Below, piece after piece: positions 42,337-48,862 of a DNA stretch of 64,000 bases. A program made the translations under genes and the position numbers. The first letter of the stretch is position 1. Every line of letters starts with the position of its first letter. A model generated the notes under the pieces. The model saw nothing but the letters and a program-made list of their open reading frames with translations. It was not told the DNA's origin and did no database searches. The stretch comes from Flavonifractor sp. An82 (GTDB taxonomy: Bacteria > Bacillota > Clostridia > Oscillospirales > Oscillospiraceae), in contig NZ_NFHG01000001.1 of the NCBI RefSeq assembly GCF_002159265.1, forward strand, positions 124,001 to 188,000, written 5' to 3'.

Positions 42337-42394
42337 TGAGCAATATGACAAAATATGCGCAATATTGAGCAATTTGGTTGACAATGCGCAATAT
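42337..42394. promoter_or_regulatory. Four operator-like repeats in the lysogeny switch
   Basis: TGMGCAATAT-type decamers occur four times in the same direction: 42337 (TGAGCAATAT), 42356 (TGCGCAATAT), 42366 (TGAGCAATTT) and 42385 (TGCGCAATAT). They lie between the divergent repressor and early genes and overlap a rightward promoter. I infer binding sites of the adjacent XRE repressor. Confidence 0.7.
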
Positions 42395-42406
42395 CGAGTT
42401 TATGAT
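42378..42406 (+). promoter_or_regulatory. Rightward early promoter of prophage 2
   Basis: TTGACA and TATGAT are spaced by 17 bp. One of the operator-like decamers fills the spacer, so repressor binding would shut the promoter. Confidence 0.85.
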
Positions 42407-42458
42407 TATCTCAGAGTAAACCACAGGTTGCTCCGCAGGTAGGAAGGGGGTGCCAAAT

Positions 42459-42677
42459 ATGAAATGGTTCCAAAGATTTATATACCGAGCGAAGCGACGG
42501 GTTTTCTTGCTGTGTAAGCCAAAAAATCTGACCGTCTATCTGTTCCAGGGAGTGGAAAAAGTCGGAATGACTGGCTTGTATGACCCGGAAGAATCAGATG
42601 GTTGGGGAGCTGTCAAAGTGGAGTGGGCTTCTGCTGAAATGTGTATGATTCAGATCCGTCCACCAGTGTATAGGTAA
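42459..42677 (+). CDS. Small basic early protein (72 aa)
   Basis: The ATG follows AGGAAGGGGG and is the first rightward start after the early promoter. The N-terminus is very basic (KWFQRFIYRAKRRVFLLCKP), possibly nucleic-acid or membrane-surface binding. I know no family. Its end overlaps a convergent small frame by 65 bases. Confidence 0.5.
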   Translation: MKWFQRFIYRAKRRVFLLCKPKNLTVYLFQGVEKVGMTGLYDPEESDGWGAVKVEWASAEMCMIQIRPPVYR

Positions 42678-42867
42678 CAGTCAGCTCTTTTTCACCTTCA
42701 AAATCCCGGAAAACTACAACAAATCTATTTTCGTGGGGATTGGGGCGGAAGCATGCTTTGAAAATCCAAGGATTTGGGTCAAAGCGCTTGCTGATCTCCA
42801 AACTGATGGCGCCATAGGCCCAGCAATGTTCCTGGTATTCGGCTTCAGTAAGATAGGCTTCTGACAT
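42613..42867 (-). CDS. Small acidic hypothetical protein (84 aa)
   Basis: The ATG at 42867 has GAAGGAGGCGG upstream. The sequence looks like a genuine globular protein (YLTEAEYQEHCWAYGAISLE, NRFVVVFRDFEGEKELTVTY). It is antisense to the end of the first early gene, so the two may interfere. Family unknown. Confidence 0.5.
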   Translation of the reverse strand: MSEAYLTEAEYQEHCWAYGAISLEISKRFDPNPWIFKACFRPNPHENRFVVVFRDFEGEKELTVTYTLVDGSESYTFQQKPTPL

Positions 42868-42988
42868 ACAGTTTCCGCCTCCTTCTCTCAAGGAATAAGT
42901 GAGTCCCAATAGAGTGGCATGGAAACTTGTGGTTCCATTTTATCACATAGAACAGAGGCGAACAAGCCTAAAAGGGAGGTGAGGCTTC

Positions 42989-43198
42989 ATGAGGATCAAA
43001 GAGTACAGAGAGGCCATGGGCCTGACCAGAATCCAGGTCGCAGACCGGCTGGGGGTGACCAAGGTCGCCGTGCGAAAGTGGGAGGTGGGCCTGGCCATGC
43101 CCAACGCGGACAAGCTGCCCGCCCTGGCTGACCTGCTGGGCTGCTCTATCGACGCCCTCTATGGCCGGGACAGGCCGGAGGAGCGGGACGCCAGCTGA
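42989..43198 (+). CDS. Small XRE helix-turn-helix regulator (69 aa)
   Basis: Nearly the whole protein is a single helix-turn-helix domain (MGLTRIQVADRLGVTKVAVR-KWEVGLAMPNADKLPALADL). It starts after GGGAGGTGAGG. It may be a Cro-like or accessory regulator for the early region. Confidence 0.85.
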   Translation: MRIKEYREAMGLTRIQVADRLGVTKVAVRKWEVGLAMPNADKLPALADLLGCSIDALYGRDRPEERDAS

Positions 43199-43237
43199 TC
43201 CCCACATCCATTTTACCCCGAAGAGGAGGAGATAACC

Positions 43238-43699
43238 ATGCCGGGAGATTACCGGAATATCTACAAAACCTGCCGCATGGCCGCCGGTTTGACCCAGGAA
43301 GCGGCAGCGGAGCGGCTGGACATCAGCGTGGAGAGCCTGCGGGCCTACGAGACCGGCCAGCGGGTCCCGCCCAACGAGGTGGTGGAGCTGATGGTGATCC
43401 TGTACAACGCTCAGCACCTTGCCTACCAGCATCTGCGGGAGACCAACGCCCTGTACAGCAGCGTGGTGCCGGAGGTCCGGCCCAAGTCCGTGCTGGAGGC
43501 CAGTGCCAAGCTGACCAACCGGATCTTTACCTTTGCCGAGTCCCACGCCGACCGGCGGCTGCTGCGGATCGCGGAGGACAACATCATCGACGCCCAGGAG
43601 CGTCCGGAGTTTGACGCCATTATGGAGGATTTGCAGGAGATTGTGGAGGCCGCGCTGGAGCTGCGGTGTGCAAACCAGATCTGTGGAAAGGAAGGCTGA
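43238..43699 (+). CDS. XRE helix-turn-helix protein (153 aa)
   Basis: The N-terminal 60 residues form a helix-turn-helix (KTCRMAAGLTQEAAAERLDI, SVESLRAYETGQRVPPNEVV), and the rest is helical and acidic (RLLRIAEDNIIDAQERPEFD). It follows AGAGGAGGAG. It is probably an early regulator, with target unknown. Confidence 0.8.
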   Translation: MPGDYRNIYKTCRMAAGLTQEAAAERLDISVESLRAYETGQRVPPNEVVELMVILYNAQHLAYQHLRETNALYSSVVPEVRPKSVLEASAKLTNRIFTFAESHADRRLLRIAEDNIIDAQERPEFDAIMEDLQEIVEAALELRCANQICGKEG

Positions 43700-43700
43700 C

Positions 43701-43790
43701 ATGAAACACAGATGGCATCCGTTTTGGGGCAGCGCCGTATGGCTGGGCTGCATCATCGTCGCGGTGGGCCTACCCAACTGGATGGGATAG
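43701..43790 (+). CDS. Tiny membrane peptide (29 aa)
   Basis: The ATG is one base after the preceding stop and follows GGAAGG. The peptide MKHRWHPFWGSAVWLGCIIV-AVGLPNWMG has a basic start and a single hydrophobic segment, a plausible small membrane protein of the phage early region. No family known. Confidence 0.45.
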   Translation: MKHRWHPFWGSAVWLGCIIVAVGLPNWMG

Positions 43791-43834
43791 GACAGCCTTG
43801 CCGCAGCATAAGAGGAAAGAGGAGGTGTTTACAT

Positions 43835-44143
43835 ATGGATCTCAACATTGAGCCCCTGGAGGAGCTGGTGGTCACGGTCAAGACCGTCCACGAGAAGATC
43901 GGCAGATATGAGACGGATACCGTCATCACCCGGCGGAAGGGTCTGCACTGGCTCACAGATATGTCTGGGGCGCGGGTGCTGGTGGATGAAAGCGCCACCA
44001 TGGACTCCGGGCCAAAGCTGGGCACAACCCTGTGCTTTACCCCCCACAGCGACGTGGTGGTCAGTGAGGAAGAGCGGGCGGCCAACCGGGAGAGGATCAG
44101 GCAGGTGGCCACCAAGGTGATGATCGACATGGGAATCTGGTAG
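43835..44143 (+). CDS. Hypothetical early protein (102 aa)
   Basis: It starts after AAAGAGGAGGTG. The product is acidic, without membrane segments, with a central SGARVLVDESATMDSGPKLG and a helical end. I do not recognise it. The following 140-base gap to the replication gene holds a hairpin (CTGTCTG/CAGACAG, about 44186-44205) and no gene that I can support. Confidence 0.45.
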   Translation: MDLNIEPLEELVVTVKTVHEKIGRYETDTVITRRKGLHWLTDMSGARVLVDESATMDSGPKLGTTLCFTPHSDVVVSEEERAANRERIRQVATKVMIDMGIW

Positions 44144-44284
44144 GGGAGGGGAGTCCCGTGAAAAGGCATAAAGAAAGGCCCCCCTGTCTGTGGGCGCAGA
44201 CAGAGAGGCCAAATGGTTTCGTGCATGAAAACCACTATTATGATACCACAAATGGCCGGTATTTACAAGGGGAGGTGATGAGAA

Positions 44285-45088
44285 ATGGCTGACGGCGTGA
44301 TTCGTGTCCAGCGCAGCGGCGGGTACACCGTCCTGCCCAATGGCATCCTGCGGCATACCGGACTGTCCCTCAAGACCAAGGGGCTGTTTGCCATCATTCT
44401 CTCCCTGCCGGAGGACTGGGACTACAGCGTGGCCGGGCTGGCCACGGTGGCCGGCTGCGGCCGGGACGCCATCCGATCCGCTCTGGGTGAGATGGAGCAG
44501 GCGGGCTATCTGACCCGCACCCGCTCCCATGGAGAGGGTGGCAAGTTTACAGGCGTGATCTACAACATCCGGGACCAGGCTGAGCCATTGTCGGAAAACC
44601 CGACTATGGTGGAAGAAGAACCATTGTCGGGAAAACCGACGACGGGTGAACCAACATTGGAAAAACCGTCGTCGGAAAATCCGACGCAATTAAATAAAGA
44701 ACGACTAAGTAAAGACTTAATAAACCCCTATAGTCCCCTAGAAGGGGACAAGCCCCAGCGGAAAAAACGGCAGCGTAGGCTCAAGTCGGTTCCCACCTGG
44801 AAGCCCGAGCGTTTTGAGGCCTTCTGGGACTACTACCCCAGAGGAGAGGACCGGATGGGGGCCGTGGAGGAGTGGGACAAGCTCCGGCCGGATGATGCCC
44901 TCATCGATCAGATGGCCCGGGCACTGGCCCGGCAGAAGGCCAGCGAGGAGTGGCAGCGGGGCATCGGTATCCCATACGCCTGCCGGTGGCTGCGCAAGCG
45001 CCGGTGGGAGGATGTACCGGCCCAGCCTCAAGTACAGACGCCGCCGCCCCGGCGGGTGGTTGAGAGGGACGGTGTGCCGGTATGGTGA
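44285..45088 (+). CDS. Phage replication initiator (DnaD/winged-helix type)
   Basis: A 267-residue protein. Residues about 10-100 are a winged helix domain (GILRHTGLSLKTKGLFAIIL, LATVAGCGRDAIRSALGEME, YLTRTRSHGEGGKF) as in phage initiators. A low-complexity Ser/Glu/Pro linker (about 105-150) encoded by repeated DNA is followed by a basic stretch (PQRKKRQRRLK) and a C-terminal domain (FEAFWDYYPRGEDRMGAVEE...YACRWLRKRRWED) of the kind that loads helicase. It overlaps dnaB by seven bases. The linker DNA carries iteron-like repeats, so the origin is probably inside the gene. Confidence 0.85.
   Translation: MADGVIRVQRSGGYTVLPNGILRHTGLSLKTKGLFAIILSLPEDWDYSVAGLATVAGCGRDAIRSALGEMEQAGYLTRTRSHGEGGKFTGVIYNIRDQAEPLSENPTMVEEEPLSGKPTTGEPTLEKPSSENPTQLNKERLSKDLINPYSPLEGDKPQRKKRQRRLKSVPTWKPERFEAFWDYYPRGEDRMGAVEEWDKLRPDDALIDQMARALARQKASEEWQRGIGIPYACRWLRKRRWEDVPAQPQVQTPPPRRVVERDGVPVW
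44590..44730. other. Putative replication origin (iterons plus AT-rich DNA)
   Basis: Three 15-bp near-palindromes of the form GTCGGAAAAYCCGAC lie at 44590, 44626 and 44671; the second reads GTCGGGAAAACCGAC. A partial unit (TTGGAAAAACCGTC) sits at 44656-44669. An AT-rich run (AATTAAATAAAG...TTAATAAA, 44688-44723) follows directly. Iterons within the initiator gene next to an AT-rich unwinding stretch are the lambda-type origin plan. Function is inference. Confidence 0.65.
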
Positions 45089-46563
45089 TCCAGGACATGG
45101 AGGCCGCCCAGGAGGCGGTGCTTGGCTCCCTGCTCATCTCACCGGATCTGGTGGGGGAGGTGCTGGTCCAGGTACAGGACCGGGACTTCGTCAACCCCAG
45201 GCACCGCATGACCTATCAGGCCATCCGCCAGCTGTTTGTGACGGGGCAAACGGTAGACCCTGTTCTGCTGCTCCCCCTGCTGGGAGCGTCGGAGCAGCAG
45301 CCCTGGCGGGAGTACCTCATCGACCTGATGGACAAGACCCCTACGGCGGCCAACATCTGGGAGTATGTGCCCATACTCAAGGAGCAGGCCCGGCTCTATC
45401 AGCTGTGCCTGCTGGGGGAGCGGCTGGCTCAGGCGGGCAGCATGGAGGACGCCACCAAATGTCTGGCCGACGGCAACGCCCTGATGGTGGACAAGCCGGG
45501 GCTGCGCTACGTCACCATGGAGCAGGCACTGCTGGACTTTTACGACCGGCACAAGACCAGGAAGGAGTACCTCACCTGGGGGCTGGACAAGCTCAACGAC
45601 CGGCTCTTTGTGGACCGGGGCGACATGGTGGTGCTGGGTGGCTACGCCTCCGCAGGTAAGACCCTGCTGGCCATCCAGTTTGCCTGGCACTGGGCCAAGC
45701 TGGGCCGGAAGGTGGGCTTTTACTCCCTGGAGACCGGTGAGGCCAAGCTGGAGGACCGGCTCATCGCCTACAACATGCGGCTGGACTTCGGTAAGATCAA
45801 GCGCTCCGAGCTGACCGAAGAGGACTACAAGGCTCTGGCCATAGCCTCCAAGCGGCTCATCCAGCCCGCCCTGGAGTGGGTGCCCGCCAGCGGCATGACG
45901 GTGGACGAGATCCGCTCCTCTGCCCTCAGCCGGGGGTATGACGCCATTTTCATCGACTACTTACAGCTCATCCAGGGGGATAAGCGGCGCAGCCGGACCG
46001 AAGAGGTGGCTGGGATCAGCATCGGGCTGCACCAGCTGTCCCAGAGCACCGGCATCACGGTGGTAGCCCTGTCCCAGCTGTCCCGGCCGGAGAAGGGCGG
46101 GGATGGGGTGAAGGCCCCCACCCTGGCCTCCCTGCGGGAGTCCGGGCAGATCGAGCAGGATGCCGACGTGGCCATGTTGCTCTACAAGGAGGAGGACACC
46201 CCACACAGCCGCCGGGTTCTGCACATCGCCAAGAACAAGGAGGGCGAGACCGGCAAGATCTATCTGGCCTTTGACGGCGCTCATCAGCGGCTGTATGAGT
46301 CGGCGGTGGATGCTCCAGCCCCCAGGAAACGGCGGGAGCCGGAGTACAGGCAGGTGCAGTTTACGGAGATCCTGGAGGATCCGGACGATCCGTTTGCAGA
46401 GAAAGGAGACCAGCATGGACAAGGCCAGAGCGGCCCAGCTGCTGCGGCTGGAGATCCTGCGCCGGGAGGCCCTGGCACGGGCCAGCAGCTTCCCAGTGGA
46501 TCACCTGCAGGTGGCCCAGGCGCTGACTCTGGCGGTCCAGGCTCTGGAGGAGGAACAGCATGA
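45082..46563 (+). CDS. dnaB: Replicative DNA helicase, DnaB-like
   Basis: A 493-residue hexameric-type helicase. The N-terminal domain (AAQEAVLGSLLISPDLVGEV) is followed by the RecA-like ATPase domain: Walker A GGYASAGKTLLA (about 191-202), Walker B AIFIDYLQLIQGD (about 288-300), ALSQLSRPEKGG and LRESGQIEQDADVAMLLYKE. The last 50 residues are an odd Gly/Pro/Ala/Ser-rich tail (HGQGQSGPAAAAGDPAPGG) that overlaps a separate gene in another frame, and so probably only reflects missing stop codons. It should unwind the phage origin after loading by the initiator. Confidence 0.95.
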   Translation: MVIQDMEAAQEAVLGSLLISPDLVGEVLVQVQDRDFVNPRHRMTYQAIRQLFVTGQTVDPVLLLPLLGASEQQPWREYLIDLMDKTPTAANIWEYVPILKEQARLYQLCLLGERLAQAGSMEDATKCLADGNALMVDKPGLRYVTMEQALLDFYDRHKTRKEYLTWGLDKLNDRLFVDRGDMVVLGGYASAGKTLLAIQFAWHWAKLGRKVGFYSLETGEAKLEDRLIAYNMRLDFGKIKRSELTEEDYKALAIASKRLIQPALEWVPASGMTVDEIRSSALSRGYDAIFIDYLQLIQGDKRRSRTEEVAGISIGLHQLSQSTGITVVALSQLSRPEKGGDGVKAPTLASLRESGQIEQDADVAMLLYKEEDTPHSRRVLHIAKNKEGETGKIYLAFDGAHQRLYESAVDAPAPRKRREPEYRQVQFTEILEDPDDPFAEKGDQHGQGQSGPAAAAGDPAPGGPGTGQQLPSGSPAGGPGADSGGPGSGGGTA

Positions 46564-46603
46564 GAAAAGGCCAGAAGATCACCTGGACCCCGTCGGCCTT
46601 TGA
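46415..46603 (+). CDS. Small helical protein overlapping dnaB 3' end (62 aa)
   Basis: The ATG follows AAAGGAGAC at ideal spacing and the product is a clean amphipathic helix (MDKARAAQLLRLEILRREAL, HLQVAQALTLAVQALEEEQH). It shares 149 bases with the dnaB tail in another frame. I trust this frame more than the low-complexity dnaB tail. Function unknown. Confidence 0.55.
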   Translation: MDKARAAQLLRLEILRREALARASSFPVDHLQVAQALTLAVQALEEEQHEKRPEDHLDPVGL

Positions 46604-46760
46604 GCATGAGCTCAGTGGGGAGCGGGCGAACAGGCAGCGCAAGCTGCGGTCGGTAACCGGACGGATCGTCTACATCCATCCGGCCCGGCGGTATTACATG
46701 GCGGAAGCCAAAGTGGGCAATGAGACCATCCGGGAGTGCTTCCCGATGGAAAACAGATAG
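46560..46760 (+). CDS. Small hypothetical protein (66 aa)
   Basis: It starts after GAGGAGGAACAGC. The basic N-terminal part (RANRQRKLRSVTGRIVYIHP) and a beta-rich end (RYYMAEAKVGNETIRECFPM) are typical of short conserved phage proteins of this replication region. Function unknown. Confidence 0.6.
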   Translation: MRKGQKITWTPSAFEHELSGERANRQRKLRSVTGRIVYIHPARRYYMAEAKVGNETIRECFPMENR

Positions 46761-46772
46761 GAGTGTTCGTGC

Positions 46773-47558
46773 ATGAAGACTTTTGCAATCGTCAATCGAA
46801 AGGGCGGGGTGGGGAAGACCACCACCGCCGTCAATTTAGCCTATGTGCTGGCGACAAGCTGCCGGCTGCGGGTGCTGTTGGTGGATGCCGATGGGCAGGC
46901 AAACGCCACTCAGATCCTGCTGCCGCCCGGTGAATATGCCGGGCTGGGCGCCCTGCTGCGGGGGCTGAGCATCTGCTACGATGAGCTGGTGGAGCAGACC
47001 GACGTGCCCGGCCTGGACGTGCTGCCGGCGGCGGAGGACCTGTGGGCGCTGGATCTGGAGGCCGCCGGCGGCGACCGTGGCCGGAGCTACCGGGCTTTAC
47101 GGGATATGCGGGAGGCTCTGGAGGAGGACGAGGCCTATGACGTGATGGTCATTGACTGCCCGCCCAACCTGTCGGCTGCCTGCGTATCGTCCATCCTGGC
47201 CAGCGACGCCGTCATCATCCCGGTACTGTCCGATGCCTGCTCGGCCACCGGCGTGGGGGATCTGGTGGATCAGATCGCCAGCCTGCGCTCCCTCCACCCG
47301 GCGCTGAGGGTATCCGGGGTGCTGGTGAACCAGTGGCACCGCTCCCCGGTGGTGGAGGATTCGGTAGCCTATCTCCGGGAGGAGGGCATGGTGCCGGTCT
47401 ATGACACGGTGATCCGCCGCACCGACAAGGTGCCCGAGTCCAGCTGGGCCCGGATGGCGGTCCAGGCCTGGAGCCCCTTCTGCTCGGCGGCCCGGGATTA
47501 CCGGGCCTGGGTGGCGGAGCTGGCGGCAAAGGAGGGGATCCAGTATGGGCAAGCCTGA
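46773..47558 (+). CDS. ParA/Soj-family partition ATPase
   Basis: A 261-residue protein with the deviant Walker A KGGVGKTTTAVNLA (about 10-23), the LLVDADGQANATQ motif (about 37-49) and YDVMVIDCPPNLSAA (about 118-132). ParA-type ATPases move plasmid DNA with a ParB partner. Here the next gene (DUF3102) overlaps by 14 bases and is the likely partner. A partition pair in a prophage suggests an extrachromosomal stage. Confidence 0.93.
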   Translation: MKTFAIVNRKGGVGKTTTAVNLAYVLATSCRLRVLLVDADGQANATQILLPPGEYAGLGALLRGLSICYDELVEQTDVPGLDVLPAAEDLWALDLEAAGGDRGRSYRALRDMREALEEDEAYDVMVIDCPPNLSAACVSSILASDAVIIPVLSDACSATGVGDLVDQIASLRSLHPALRVSGVLVNQWHRSPVVEDSVAYLREEGMVPVYDTVIRRTDKVPESSWARMAVQAWSPFCSAARDYRAWVAELAAKEGIQYGQA

Positions 47559-48519
47559 CTTGGGGGCGCTCATTGCCCGGACGATGGCCCCGCCTGCCGA
47601 GGACAGGACCATCGAGGTTATCACCGGGGAGATCCTGGATGCCAAGCGGGCCGGGGGAGAGGCCATCCTCACCATTGGCCGGTGTCTCATCGAGGCCAAG
47701 GATATGCTTCGGCATGGAGAATGGCTCCCCTGGCTCAATGAGCAGGTGGAACTGTCGGAGAGAACAGCTCAGAAATTTATGAAATTGGCCCGGGAATGGT
47801 CAAATCCGAACACGTTGGCGGATTTGGGGGCATCAAAGGCATTAATGCTGCTTGCTCTACCGGAAGGGGAGCGGGATGCGTTTTTGGAGGACCACAATGT
47901 CATCGACATGAGCGCCCGCCAACTGGAGCAGGCCATCAAGGAGCGGGATGAGGCCAGAGCGTCCGCCGAACGGGCCGAGGCGGATCAGCACGCAGCGGAG
48001 CAGGCCCGGGATAAGATGGCGGAGGATATGCGGCTGCTCAATGCCCGTCTGGCTGGGGTCCGTGAGGACCGGGAGCAGGCCATGGAGAATGTGGCCCGCC
48101 TGGAGGCTGAACTTGCTGACCTGAAGGCCAAACCGGTGGACGTGGCGGTGGAGACCGTGGTGGACCAGGCCGCCATTGACAAGGCCCGGGCCGACGCCAT
48201 TGCCGAGATGCAGGCCAAGCTGGATAAGGCCAAGGAGGCAGCGGCCAAGGCTAAGTACCGGCAGCAGGAGGCTGAGGCTAAGACGGAGGACTTAAAGCGC
48301 TACCTGGAGGAGCGGGAGAAATCAGAAAAGAAAGCTGCCATTGCAGGAGACAAGGAACTGACTCAGTTCGATGTGCTGTTTATCCAAGGCCAGGAGCTGG
48401 CCAACAAGATGCAGGGCTATCTGCTCAAAGCCCGGGGCCGGGAGGATCAGACCGCCGCCCAGGACATGGAGAAGGCCATGAAGTATCTAGCCGAGATCTT
48501 CGGGAGGTATGCCGAATGA
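47545..48519 (+). CDS. DUF3102 coiled-coil protein
   Basis: A 324-residue protein. The N-terminal DUF3102 domain (about 25-125) reads TGEILDAKRAGGEAILTIGR, then HGEWLPWLNEQVELSERTAQ and a helix-turn-helix-like segment. A long coiled coil follows (about 125-270, rich in Glu, Ala, Lys), then a C-terminal helical part. DUF3102 genes often follow ParA on mobile elements, and a ParB-like role is an inference. The end overlaps the PcfK-like gene by four bases. Confidence 0.88.
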   Translation: MGKPDLGALIARTMAPPAEDRTIEVITGEILDAKRAGGEAILTIGRCLIEAKDMLRHGEWLPWLNEQVELSERTAQKFMKLAREWSNPNTLADLGASKALMLLALPEGERDAFLEDHNVIDMSARQLEQAIKERDEARASAERAEADQHAAEQARDKMAEDMRLLNARLAGVREDREQAMENVARLEAELADLKAKPVDVAVETVVDQAAIDKARADAIAEMQAKLDKAKEAAAKAKYRQQEAEAKTEDLKRYLEEREKSEKKAAIAGDKELTQFDVLFIQGQELANKMQGYLLKARGREDQTAAQDMEKAMKYLAEIFGRYAE

Positions 48520-48854
48520 TTGATCGGGCAATCAAGCTGCTGAATGAGCAGCAGAGCAAAGTTAAAGAGCGCTCCGCACCCTGGATGGTGGCGGAGCAGC
48601 TGAAGGACATTTGCCGGAGAGAACCCGAGAGCGCGGAGCTGCTGGCAAAGGACTTGGAAAATCCACAAATGGGGATCGTTCAGGCTGAGAAGAAGATCAA
48701 GTCCTTTGCGGACAGCCATAAGACCGGCGGCTTCTCCTGCGTCACGCCGCTGGAGGCGGAGGAGATCCTGCGGGAGTTTTATGGGCTTGGCGCCGCCTCC
48801 GCTGCGGCCGGCGGGGATACTCCGAAGGTTCTCAGCCTAGCGGACTTCCTGTGA
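48516..48854 (+). CDS. PcfK-like / AcrIIA9-family protein
   Basis: A 112-residue protein with the family pattern as I know it: N-terminal helix (MIDRAIKLLNEQQSKVKERS), APWMVAEQLKDICRREPESA, then AEKKIKSFADSHKTGGFSCV-TPLEAEEILREFYGL. PcfK-like proteins of mobile elements include AcrIIA9, reported as an inhibitor of type II-A Cas9. Whether this one inhibits Cas9 cannot be told. It is directly upstream of the PcfJ-like gene, the usual pairing. Confidence 0.8.
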   Translation: MIDRAIKLLNEQQSKVKERSAPWMVAEQLKDICRREPESAELLAKDLENPQMGIVQAEKKIKSFADSHKTGGFSCVTPLEAEEILREFYGLGAASAAAGGDTPKVLSLADFL

Positions 48855-48862
48855 GGTGCGGC

